NCBI GenBank assembly: GCA_017960905.1 | Contig: JAGCYH010000041.1 | Coordinates: forward strand, 1 to 64,000 | DNA: 64,000 bases | Reading direction: 5' to 3' | Origin: Bacteroidales bacterium | GTDB taxonomy: Bacteria; Bacteroidota; Bacteroidia; Bacteroidales; Marinilabiliaceae | Shown here: piece by piece, positions 44,903 through 53,178 of the stretch | Layout of the letters: each line of letters opens with the position of its first letter | How positions within the stretch are numbered: the stretch's first letter is position 1 | Program-made: the position numbers and the translations under genes | The notes under the pieces: model-generated | Database searches by the model: none | Seen by the model: only the letters and a program-made list of their open reading frames with translations | Told to the model about the DNA's origin: nothing

Positions 44903-47900
44903 GCTTTATTCATTACAGCCATTTTGAACCCTTCGTTTTCATCTACAAAACGCATTATATCCTTGCCCACGCCCACTTTATACTTCCTCGACAGCATTTT
45001 TACTTCGCGGTTTTCCACGTTGTCTCTCAGTAATATATGAAGCGGCAGTGTTACGGCTTTCTCTTCGTTTTTCGAGTCTCTCGCATCTTCGTCGTAGCTG
45101 TGCAGTATCTCTTTGAATTCAGCCACAGCATCCTCTTTGAGTTTCTCAATATCTATTTCGATAACAATACCGTTGAACCCTTTGCTCATTTTGAGTACAT
45201 CGGCCAGCGGCATCACTTTCTGTATGCGTTTGCGCACTTTGCCGTTGTATTGGTTTCTTTCGATGCTACCGATTATGCAGATGTAGCAATTTTGTACAAA
45301 CATATTGCTATATTGCTGATAATCAGTGTCGAATAGTGCTATTTCGCAACTTCCGTCGAAATCCTCAACTTTGGCAATGCAGAAAGGCTTGTTGTTTTTG
45401 CTGCTCACACCATTGCGCACGCTTGTTACAATGCCGCCTACGGTGAACTTTCGTCCCACCATGTTTTGCAGTTTGTCGTCGGCGTCTATATCCGTCAGTT
45501 TGGTGTTCACAATGTAGTTCATCTCGAATTTGTACTGGTCGAGCGGATGCGACGACAGGAAAATTCCCACGACTTCTTTCTCTTTGTTCAATCGTTCAAA
45601 GTCGGACCAATAATTCAGAACCACAGGCAGTTGCGGCCGTTGAATTTCAATGGCCGACTCACCGCCGAAGAGCGAGTTCGACTCGCTCTCTTTCGTCTGT
45701 TGGTATTTGCTGCCGTAGCGCGTGAGTATTTCGCTGCCTTGCACTTCGACATCGGCGCGCTCCTTAACGGTGGCGAAGAATTGCTCGCGGCTTATGTCGC
45801 CAAGACTGTCGAATGCGCCTGCAAGTGCCAGACTTTCAATAGCTTTGCGGTTGCAAGTATTCATATTGACGCGCTCCACGAAGTCGAATATGCCCTTGAA
45901 CGGACCGTTTTTCTCGCGTTCAGAAATGATGGCGTCGACAGGACCTTCGCCCACGCCTTTCACACCGCCGAGGCCGAAGAGTATTTCGCCGTTTTTATTA
46001 ACGGCGAAATTGAGTTCCGACTCGTTCACATTCGGTCCTTTCACCTTGAGTCCCATTGCTTTACACTCTTCCATGAATTTCTGAATGTCGGTTATCGAGT
46101 CTTTGCTTCGTGTGAGGTTGGCAGCCATATATTCGGCCGGATAATGTGCTTTCAGATAGCCAGTTTGGTAAGCCACCCAGGCATAGCAGGCGGCGTGCGA
46201 CTTGTTGAAGGCATACGAGGCGAATTTCTCCCAGTCGGCCCAAATCTTGAGCAAAACCTTCTCATCGTGGCCGTTTTTCTTTCCGCCTTCTATAAATTTC
46301 GGCTTCAGCATGGCCAGCATGGCGGCAATCTTCTTACCCATGGCCTTACGCAGCGTGTCGGCTTCGCCTCGCGTGAAGCCCGCCAGCAAACGGCTCAGCA
46401 GCATCACTTGTTCCTGATAGACAGTTACACCGTAAGTGTCTTTCAGGTATTTCTCCATTATGGGAATGTCGTATGTGATAGGCTCCTCGCCGTGCTTGCG
46501 GCGAATGAACTGCGGAATGTATTCGATAGGGCCCGGACGGTAGAGGGCATTCATGGCTATCAAATCGGTAATTTGCGTGGGCTTAAGCTCACGCAAATAT
46601 TTCTGCATGCCGACCGACTCAAACTGGAACGTACCTATGGTGCGTCCTTCGCTGTAGAGCTTGAAAGTCAGCTCGTCGTCGATAGGAATGTGGTCGATGT
46701 CGACGTCGATGCCGCGGCTGCGTTTCACGTTGGCAATGGCTTCGCGAATGAGCGAGAGCGTCTTCAGACCCAGGAAGTCCATCTTTATAAGTCCCACGCT
46801 TTCAACCACATGGCCATCGTATTGGGTAACGACGTCATCGTTACCCGTCTCTTTGTTTTTGATGACGCACATGGGCGCGAACTTGGTGAGGTCGTCGGCG
46901 CCTATTATCACGCCGCAGGCGTGAACGCCAGTCTGGCGGTTGGTGTCTTCGAGCTCTTCGGCATATTCCAGCATCGACCTTATATTCTCGTCGGGGCCGT
47001 TGAGGTAGTTTTTGAGCTCGGGCACATATTTGTAGCAGTTTTTCAGGTTCACTTTAGGCATCTTCTTTGGCAGAGTGCCTTCGACGGCTTTCACCTGATT
47101 CTCGTCGAAATCGCGTTCTGGTATGTAGCTTTTTATCAGAGCCACAGTTTGCAGGTCTATTTTCTGCACGCGGCTCACGTCAGCGATGGCCGACTTGGCG
47201 GCCATCGTTCCGTAAGTGATGATGTGCGCCACATGGTCGTAGCCGTATTTCTGTGTAACCCAGTCAAGTACCTTGCCGCGTCCGTCGTCGTCGAAGTCGA
47301 CGTCGATATCGGGCAGTGAGATACGGTCGGGGTTGAGGAAACGTTCGAACAGCAGGTCGTACTTGAGCGGGTCGATGTCGGTGATTTTGAGGCAATAAGC
47401 CACCACCGAGCCGGCCGCCGAGCCGCGGCCCGGCCCTACAGCTACATTCAGTTCTTCGCGTGCGGCGCGTATATAGTCCTGAACTATAAGGAAGTAGCCC
47501 GGGAAACCCATCGTCTTCATTATATGCAGCTCGAAGGTGATGCGTTCTATCTGTTCTTCTGTCAGATTGTCGCCGTAGCGTTGCTTGGCGCCGTCCCACG
47601 CGAGTTTGGCCAAGTAGTCGGCTTCGAGTTTTATGCGGTAAAGCTTGTCGTAACCGCCAAGCTTCTTTATCTTTTTCTCTGCATCTTCCTGACTCAGAAC
47701 CACTTCGTGTTTTTCGTTCTGAGTAAATTCGTCGAAAAGATCCTTTTCGGTGAATTTCTTGCGGTATTCCTCTTCGGTGCCGAACTCTTCGGGAATGGGG
47801 AATTTGGGCATTATCGGGTCCGAGTCGATGCTGTAGTCTTCTACTTTGTCGGCTATCTCGAGTGTATTTGTCAGAGCCTCAGGTATATCGCTGAATATGC

Positions 47901-48858
47901 TGTACATCTCTTCGGGCGTTTTGAGCCACTCTTGTTTCGTATAGTGCAGGCGGTCGGGGTCGTCGAAATCCTTGCCTGTCGAGAGGCATATCAGACGGTC
48001 GTGCGCCTCGCCGTGATCTTCTTCCACGAAGTGCACGTCGTTGGTGGCAATTATCTTTGTGTTCGTCTTCCGCGCAAGCTCTATCAGCACTTTGTTCACC
48101 TCAACCTGTCGTTCGTAGGTCTCGGTGTTAGCGTTAGATTTGTCGGTCTTATGTCGCTGAAGCTCAATGTAATAGTCGTCGCCGAAAATTTCTTTGAACC
48201 ACATAATCGACTTCTCGGCCTCGTCGTATTTCTTGGCAATGATGAGTTGCGGAATCTCGCCGCCGAGGCACGCCGAGCAGACTATAAGTCCTTCGTGGTA
48301 CTTCTTGAGCAGCTCTTTGTCGATACGCGGACTGTCGTAGAAGCCCTCGGTGTAAGCTATCGACGCCAGTTTGCAGAGGCTCTTGTATCCCTCTTTGTTT
48401 TTGGCCAGCAGAATGAGGTGCCAGCCGCTGCGGTCGACGATGCGCGACTTGCCCGTCTCGGCCGATATCTCCTTCACGTTCTTGTCCTTGTCGTGCAGCG
48501 AGCGGCGCGCGCAGTATGCCTCGGTGCCCACTATGGGCTTGAACGGCACAAACGCTGCGGCTTTGGCTTTGAGCTCTTCGAGTTGCTTCTGCAACTCGGC
48601 CTTCTTCGCCTCGTCGGTAGTTTTCGCTATCTCTTCCTCGCACTCAGCCACTTTCTTCTTCGGTGCGCCGTTGACTTTCTTCACATAATCTTTGAACTCC
48701 TTGATGCCGAACATGTTACCATGGTCGGTAAGTGCTATTGCGCGCATTCCTGTGCGCATGCACTTATCCACCAAATCCGACACTTTCGACATTCCGTCCA
48801 AAATCGAATAATGCGAGTGCACGTGGAGGTGAACAAAACTGTTGTCTGCCATATTCAA
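44899..48858 (-). CDS. dnaE: DNA polymerase III alpha subunit
   Basis: 1319 residues, replicative polymerase of the DnaE type. N-terminal PHP domain (HVHSHYSILDGMS, ALTDHGNMFGI), palm with catalytic Asp triad (GPGRGSAAGSVVAYC, SLPDIDVDFDDDGRG), finger region GTFQFESVGMQKYLREL, the tandem HhH and the C-terminal OB domain (VGRKFTVGGIVTSVRNGVSS). It lies directly upstream of the MBOAT operon, overlapping it by 4 bp. Confidence 0.97.
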   Translation of the reverse strand: MNMADNSFVHLHVHSHYSILDGMSKVSDLVDKCMRTGMRAIALTDHGNMFGIKEFKDYVKKVNGAPKKKVAECEEEIAKTTDEAKKAELQKQLEELKAKAAAFVPFKPIVGTEAYCARRSLHDKDKNVKEISAETGKSRIVDRSGWHLILLAKNKEGYKSLCKLASIAYTEGFYDSPRIDKELLKKYHEGLIVCSACLGGEIPQLIIAKKYDEAEKSIMWFKEIFGDDYYIELQRHKTDKSNANTETYERQVEVNKVLIELARKTNTKIIATNDVHFVEEDHGEAHDRLICLSTGKDFDDPDRLHYTKQEWLKTPEEMYSIFSDIPEALTNTLEIADKVEDYSIDSDPIMPKFPIPEEFGTEEEYRKKFTEKDLFDEFTQNEKHEVVLSQEDAEKKIKKLGGYDKLYRIKLEADYLAKLAWDGAKQRYGDNLTEEQIERITFELHIMKTMGFPGYFLIVQDYIRAAREELNVAVGPGRGSAAGSVVAYCLKITDIDPLKYDLLFERFLNPDRISLPDIDVDFDDDGRGKVLDWVTQKYGYDHVAHIITYGTMAAKSAIADVSRVQKIDLQTVALIKSYIPERDFDENQVKAVEGTLPKKMPKVNLKNCYKYVPELKNYLNGPDENIRSMLEYAEELEDTNRQTGVHACGVIIGADDLTKFAPMCVIKNKETGNDDVVTQYDGHVVESVGLIKMDFLGLKTLSLIREAIANVKRSRGIDVDIDHIPIDDELTFKLYSEGRTIGTFQFESVGMQKYLRELKPTQITDLIAMNALYRPGPIEYIPQFIRRKHGEEPITYDIPIMEKYLKDTYGVTVYQEQVMLLSRLLAGFTRGEADTLRKAMGKKIAAMLAMLKPKFIEGGKKNGHDEKVLLKIWADWEKFASYAFNKSHAACYAWVAYQTGYLKAHYPAEYMAANLTRSKDSITDIQKFMEECKAMGLKVKGPNVNESELNFAVNKNGEILFGLGGVKGVGEGPVDAIISEREKNGPFKGIFDFVERVNMNTCNRKAIESLALAGAFDSLGDISREQFFATVKERADVEVQGSEILTRYGSKYQQTKESESNSLFGGESAIEIQRPQLPVVLNYWSDFERLNKEKEVVGIFLSSHPLDQYKFEMNYIVNTKLTDIDADDKLQNMVGRKFTVGGIVTSVRNGVSSKNNKPFCIAKVEDFDGSCEIALFDTDYQQYSNMFVQNCYICIIGSIERNQYNGKVRKRIQKVMPLADVLKMSKGFNGIVIEIDIEKLKEDAVAEFKEILHSYDEDARDSKNEEKAVTLPLHILLRDNVENREVKMLSRKYKVGVGKDIMRFVDENEGFKMAVMNKA

Positions 48859-48880
48859 AATCGTCTTTGCTTACACTTTG

Positions 48881-48888
48881 CAAAAATA
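48881..48888 (-). promoter_or_regulatory. -7 element of dnaE
   Basis: Minus-strand TATTTTTG (TAnnTTTG) 22 bp upstream of the dnaE start. Confidence 0.6.
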
Positions 48889-49006
48889 GTAAGTATAAAA
48901 ATAAGTAAAAAAAAGTAAACAAGTTTTTTTCGTGTTCGGATTTGTTTATTCTTTGTCAAAATAAAAACAAGGTTTTGACAGCTTTCTGGTCTTTTTTGGT
49001 CGGTCT

Positions 49007-49528
49007 CTATCTCGTTGAGTACATTGATATTAGCGTTCGGTACATGCCGAAGTTGAGTGTCTCGCCGTCGACGGTGATTTGTGCGCGGCGGTAAAACCGC
49101 TCGCGCTCGGCAACTTTCTCTATCACGTATTGCAGTATCTCGTCGTTGGTTTTGTTGGCCAGCAGCGGGCGCGAGGCGTGGTTTCTGTACAGACGTTCGG
49201 CAAGTACCTTATTATCAACGTTTATGTATATAACGAGGCCGGCGTTGCACATGAGGTCCATGTTGTCGAAGAAGCAAGGTGCGCCGCCGCCCGTGCCCAC
49301 AACGATATTGTCGATTGAGCAAAGCTCAACGACAATGTCGTGCTCGGCGCGTCGGAAGCCGTCTTCGCCGTGGCGCGCAAAATACTCACTTATAGTGCAT
49401 TGGTGGCGTTCTTCGAAGTATGTGTCCATATCGATGAAGCGCCAGCCCATGTCGCGTGCCACAAACCGCCCGATGGTCGATTTGCCGCAACCCATGAAGC
49501 CCACTAAAAACACGCGTTTTACGTCCAT
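49007..49528 (-). CDS. aroK: Shikimate kinase
   Basis: 173 residues from the ATG at 49528 (MDVKRVFLVGFMGCGKST); an upstream start would run into the neighbour. Walker A GFMGCGKSTIGR, shikimate-binding MDTYFEERHQCTISEYFARHGEDGFR (D and R, in two parts), VVGTGGGAP and a LID Arg in RPLLAN. It phosphorylates shikimate in chorismate synthesis. It follows the TSCPD gene by 23 bp. Confidence 0.95.
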   Translation of the reverse strand: MDVKRVFLVGFMGCGKSTIGRFVARDMGWRFIDMDTYFEERHQCTISEYFARHGEDGFRRAEHDIVVELCSIDNIVVGTGGGAPCFFDNMDLMCNAGLVIYINVDNKVLAERLYRNHASRPLLANKTNDEILQYVIEKVAERERFYRRAQITVDGETLNFGMYRTLISMYSTR

Positions 49529-49551
49529 ACAACTGTCATTAAATGAGGCTG

Positions 49552-49800
49552 TTAGCTCTTCTTTACACTCTGTATGGCCTTGCACAACTGGTCGGGGCAC
49601 GAGGTTGGTTTCTGGCCGCAGCGTATGCCCTGCAGGCGTGCGACAACCTCATCGGCGTCCATGCCTTCTACGAGGCGCGAGATGCCTTGGAGGTTGCCAT
49701 GGCAACCTCCAACAAAATGCACGTTGTGAAGTTTGTTGTCGTCGGTCAGGTCGAACAGTATCTCGACGCTGCATGTGCCTTGTGTCTTGTAATCGAACAT
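49552..49800 (-). CDS. TSCPD-domain protein
   Basis: 82 residues, TIGR03905/TSCPD family. Ends with KPTSCPDQLCKAI, the domain's signature; two other cysteines (C10 and C33) precede it. This domain is otherwise found at the C-terminus of adenosylcobalamin-dependent ribonucleotide reductases; the stand-alone form is of unknown role. Confidence 0.9.
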   Translation of the reverse strand: MFDYKTQGTCSVEILFDLTDDNKLHNVHFVGGCHGNLQGISRLVEGMDADEVVARLQGIRCGQKPTSCPDQLCKAIQSVKKS

Positions 49801-49808
49801 GTTTTTTT

Positions 49809-49835
49809 AATTACGATTTATGAATTACGAATTCC
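49809..49835. repeat. Intergenic AATTACGA direct repeat
   Basis: AATTACGA at 49809-49816 and 49823-49830, then AATTCCGA. I recall AATTACGA-type 7-8-mers as common intergenic repeats in Bacteroidetes. Confidence 0.5.
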
Positions 49836-49938
49836 GAAAATTTGCCGGCAGCTCTTTGCCGGTTTTCTGTTTACAAAGATAGTGTTTTCTGACGAAAAAA
49901 CACACTTACATCGTGAGTTCCTTGCTTTTAAATTCCTG

Positions 49939-50370
49939 TCATTTATGCTTTTTAATATATGTTCTTATCACATAAATAAAAAGCAATATATATATTGCAC
50001 CATAGGCAAGTACACCTAATCCTATAATTATATGTTTTTCCATTGGTGCTGGGATACAAAAGGACACTGCCCCAAACAACGCGACTATCATCATTTCAAT
50101 TGATGCTACGACAATCATCCAATTATCTATACAGAAGTCAACTGCTATTCCAATAATCCATATTAAGGATATTACTATAATTGGTAAAATTAAAAGATAA
50201 AAACGAGTTCCATAGTCACTTGTATAGACCTCAAAACTATTAATAGAAAAGTCATTCCCTTTATTTAACGTCCGAACCACATACCAGATAAAATATGGCA
50301 TTATGGCATAGCAAACAGTTATGCCCCATATTTTTGTATTGCTTATTATTTTGCTGTCGCGGTTTTCCAT
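49939..50370 (-). CDS. Four-helix membrane protein of unknown function
   Basis: 143 residues with about four hydrophobic segments (about 14-32, 52-75, 85-105, 113-134). A short charged start (MENRDSKIISNTK) and a Lys/His end. The composition is AT-rich. No family is recognised. It lies 17 bp downstream of the polysaccharide deacetylase on the same strand and may be the last gene of that operon. Confidence 0.65.
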   Translation of the reverse strand: MENRDSKIISNTKIWGITVCYAIMPYFIWYVVRTLNKGNDFSINSFEVYTSDYGTRFYLLILPIIVISLIWIIGIAVDFCIDNWMIVVASIEMMIVALFGAVSFCIPAPMEKHIIIGLGVLAYGAIYILLFIYVIRTYIKKHK

Positions 50371-50387
50371 TATTCGTTGTTTTTATT

Positions 50388-51059
50388 TCAAACGTCTAAA
50401 TCTTCAGCTGACGCAAATACCAAGCCTCGCTTATGTACCTCATTGGCAATCTGTTCGATGAGCCAGTCGACATGCTCCACGCGGTCGTGGAGCAGAACGA
50501 TGTTGCCGCCGGTAAGCTGGCGGACAACGCGCGAAAGTATTATTTCGCGCGGTTCGCGCCGTGTGTCGAACGAGCGTATGTTCCAGCCTATCGTCTTGTA
50601 TTTGAGCTGTTTGATGGCCCATGCCAAGGCGTCGTTCGTTACACCGAGCGGCGGACGGAAGTACGCCGTCTCGATGCCGTTCTCGCGCAAGATGTTGTTG
50701 GTCTGTTGCAATTCGTTGAGTATCTGGTTTTTAGAACCAAACAGATACTTCGGATTGTGGTGGTACGAGTGGTTGCCGACGGCATGTCCGTCGGCTTTTA
50801 TCAGTCGGATGAGGTCGGGATGCTGCGCTGCTTTTTCGCCAATGACGAAAAACAACGCCTTGATATTGAGGCGTTTGAGCGCGTCGAGAGCAGCTATGGT
50901 AAACCGCTCGTCGGGGCCGTCGTCGAAGGTGAGCAGCACTTTGCGCTTGTCGGTCAAGGCGCATTGCGCCTTGACGAACATATTCGACGATATGCACGCC
51001 GAGCCCCACACCACCACGGCGCATATTGCCACCAGTATGACTATTATGGCTATAAGCAT
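50388..51059 (-). CDS. Polysaccharide deacetylase family protein (NodB domain)
   Basis: 223 residues. N-terminal membrane anchor (about 3-20), then NodB: LLTFDDGPDE (metal Asp), GNHSYHH (metal His pair), YFRPPLG and a catalytic His in IVLLHDR. It removes acetyl groups from sugars or related amides in the envelope. It overlaps the KS-like gene by 10 bp, so it belongs to the KS/ACP operon. I recall such deacetylases in Bacteroidetes aryl-polyene type loci. Confidence 0.9.
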   Translation of the reverse strand: MLIAIIVILVAICAVVVWGSACISSNMFVKAQCALTDKRKVLLTFDDGPDERFTIAALDALKRLNIKALFFVIGEKAAQHPDLIRLIKADGHAVGNHSYHHNPKYLFGSKNQILNELQQTNNILRENGIETAYFRPPLGVTNDALAWAIKQLKYKTIGWNIRSFDTRREPREIILSRVVRQLTGGNIVLLHDRVEHVDWLIEQIANEVHKRGLVFASAEDLDV

Positions 51060-51754
51060 TGCAAATCGAATTTTAATTTGTCGAACTTACAGGTGCTATT
51101 TGTCTTGTTTTCAATGAGTTGGAAGAGCTGTTGCGCTTCGGCTGTGGGGAAAGTGTAACTGTTTTTTGCGCATTGCCTGCCGATGAGTTCCACGTTTGAA
51201 ATGACGGCTTTTGCGCTGTCTGTTTTTTCGCTCGTAAGAGCGAAAAAATATGCGCCGTCGGTCGTTGCTACGCTTATGCGCATGCGTTTCAGAATGTCGG
51301 TGAGTGTGGGTGTCAGCTCGTCGGTAATGCCAACGAGCACCGTTTTGGCGCCATCGCCAACGCTCAGCATTGCGTCGAGCAGCGCGCTCGTAAAGCTCTC
51401 TGCGCCATCGACATAGGTCATGTTGTAGCGTTTGCACTTTGTCAGGATGGCAATTTGGCTGCCTATGGTGTTGAATGTCGATTGAATGAACGGGGTAGGG
51501 TTGAGCAGCTGCTCTTTGTTGGCAATGAGTGTAGTGAGAAACTTCTCGCTGTCGGTGAGGCAGCCGTAGCCCGAGGCGGTGATGATGGCATCGGGCGAGC
51601 CGATGCCGGCCTCGGCGAGGCATTGCAGTCCCGATGCAACGCCCATCTTCACCAGTCGGCTCATTCGCCGACGCATGTTTGCGTCGGGAATCAGCGTCTT
51701 CAGATCCCACTCGTCGCTGTAACTCGTTGCTGCACTGATGTATACCGGGTTCAT
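51050..51754 (-). CDS. Beta-ketoacyl-synthase-like protein (N-terminal domain only)
   Basis: 234 residues from the ATG at 51754, which overlaps the KS stop by ATGA. It matches the beta-ketoacyl synthase-like N-terminal domain (PF13723 type): MNPVYISAATSY, AIITASGYGCLTDSEKFL, PTPFIQSTFNTIGSQIAI and YVDGAESFTSALLDAM. No complete catalytic Cys-His-His set is present, so it may be a structural or chain-length partner of the adjacent KS. Confidence 0.83.
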   Translation of the reverse strand: MNPVYISAATSYSDEWDLKTLIPDANMRRRMSRLVKMGVASGLQCLAEAGIGSPDAIITASGYGCLTDSEKFLTTLIANKEQLLNPTPFIQSTFNTIGSQIAILTKCKRYNMTYVDGAESFTSALLDAMLSVGDGAKTVLVGITDELTPTLTDILKRMRISVATTDGAYFFALTSEKTDSAKAVISNVELIGRQCAKNSYTFPTAEAQQLFQLIENKTNSTCKFDKLKFDLQCL

Positions 51755-52917
51755 ATCTTCGAAAATACTAATGATGTGCAATTGCCGCCGAACCCGAACG
51801 AGTTCGACATAACGTTGCGTACTGCGCATTTTGCGGTATGCGCTACGGGTGCAAACTGCTGACTGATAGGTGTTTCGCAGCCTATGTTTGCCCAGACTGT
51901 CTGATGTTCGATGGCCAAAGCCGCAAAGACGGCCTCTACAGAGCCGGCGGCGGCCAGTGTGTGCCCCGTGAAGCCTTTGGTGGAGCTGTATTTGGGCATC
52001 TTGTCGGCCCAAACCGACTGCATGGCGGCCAGCTCCGAGGCATCGTTGTTGGGTGTGCCGGTGCCGTGTGCGTTAATGTAATCGATATCAGCGGGTTGCA
52101 GGTTGGCTTGGCGCAAAGCGCCAAGCATCGCTTCGCTCGCGCCTTGTCCTTCGGCAGTCATTGCAGTCTGGTGGAAGGCGTCGTTGGCGTTGGCGTAGCC
52201 CGCCACGGCGCAGTACTGCTTGTGTGCGTCGGTTGCCCTTTGCAGCACGACGTAGGCAGCAGCCTCGCCGAGGTTGAGCCCTTTGCGGTTGGCGTCGAAG
52301 GGTCGGCAGCGGTCGCTGTCGAGTATCATGAGCGACTTGAATCCGTTGAGCGTGTAGACGCAGAGAGCGTCGGTGCCACCGGCGACGACGCAGTCGGCCA
52401 GACCTTGCTCAATGAGCCGGCAGCCCGTCATTATGGCGTTGGCCGCCGACGAACATGCTGTGCTTATGGCAGTTGTGAAACCGTCTATGTGGCAATAATC
52501 AGCAATGGCGTTGGTGCTGTTTGAGCAGTCGTGCTGTCGTACGTAGCGCAGCCGTCCTTTGGTGCGGTCGGCCATGAAGTCGGCGAAAAACACGGGCGTA
52601 AGGTCCATGCCGCCAACAGTGGTGGCAGTGATGAGCGCCACGCGCGAGCGGTCGCCGACGCCAGCGTCGGCGAGAGCCTCCTCGGCGGCAAGCATTCCTA
52701 GCAGCGAAGTGCGCGAAACGACTTTCGCCTCGTTTATGCCGAGCCGTCTTTTCAGTTCGCGGTTGTCGAGCGGCAATTCGCCGGCTGGCACGTCGTGGAT
52801 TGTCGCGAAATTCTGAATTTTGCGCAATCCAACTCTCTCAGCTTCAAGTGATTGCAAGTTGTCTTGCAATCCGATGCCGAGAGCCGACACAATGCCCATG
52901 CCGCTTATTACAACCAT
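51751..52917 (-). CDS. Beta-ketoacyl-ACP synthase (FabF-like)
   Basis: 388 residues. Catalytic Cys155 in STACSSAAN, His284 in NAHGTGTPND and His319 in TKGFTGHTLA complete the condensing triad. It extends an acyl or aryl chain on ACP. Next genes: ACP upstream (6-bp gap) and the KS-like gene downstream (4-bp overlap), so a dedicated condensing pair with that ACP is likely. Confidence 0.93.
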   Translation of the reverse strand: MVVISGMGIVSALGIGLQDNLQSLEAERVGLRKIQNFATIHDVPAGELPLDNRELKRRLGINEAKVVSRTSLLGMLAAEEALADAGVGDRSRVALITATTVGGMDLTPVFFADFMADRTKGRLRYVRQHDCSNSTNAIADYCHIDGFTTAISTACSSAANAIMTGCRLIEQGLADCVVAGGTDALCVYTLNGFKSLMILDSDRCRPFDANRKGLNLGEAAAYVVLQRATDAHKQYCAVAGYANANDAFHQTAMTAEGQGASEAMLGALRQANLQPADIDYINAHGTGTPNNDASELAAMQSVWADKMPKYSSTKGFTGHTLAAAGSVEAVFAALAIEHQTVWANIGCETPISQQFAPVAHTAKCAVRNVMSNSFGFGGNCTSLVFSKI

Positions 52918-52923
52918 TGCTTC

Positions 52924-53178
52924 TTATTTTCGGTTTTTGCTTACGTACTCTGCTAAAGTGTTGATTGATGCGAAAATAGGACGCGCTTCGGCCGGATTCT
53001 CAATGTGTATTCCGTATTCGCGTTCGAGTATCAGAATGAGTTCGAGCGCGTCGATAGAGTCGAGTCCCAATCCGTCGCCGAAAAGCGGCGCGGCATCGTC
53101 GATGTCGGCAGGAGTTGTCTCTTCAAGGTTGAGAGCTTCGATAATCTGCTCCTTGAGCCGTGTCTTTAATTCTTCCAT
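52924..53178 (-). CDS. Acyl carrier protein (dedicated)
   Basis: 84 residues. The phosphopantetheine site is GLGLDSIDALEL with Ser41. It is the second ACP of the window, encoded directly after the KS fusion gene (0-bp gap) and 6 bp before the second KS. Confidence 0.93.
   Translation of the reverse strand: MEELKTRLKEQIIEALNLEETTPADIDDAAPLFGDGLGLDSIDALELILILEREYGIHIENPAEARPIFASINTLAEYVSKNRK

Noticed and set aside
45466..47319. 617-codon plus-strand ORF
   Set aside because: Antisense to dnaE, which has clear domains on the minus strand; no family motif on the plus strand.
47524..48918. 464-codon plus-strand ORF
   Set aside because: Also antisense to dnaE; low-complexity reading without motifs.
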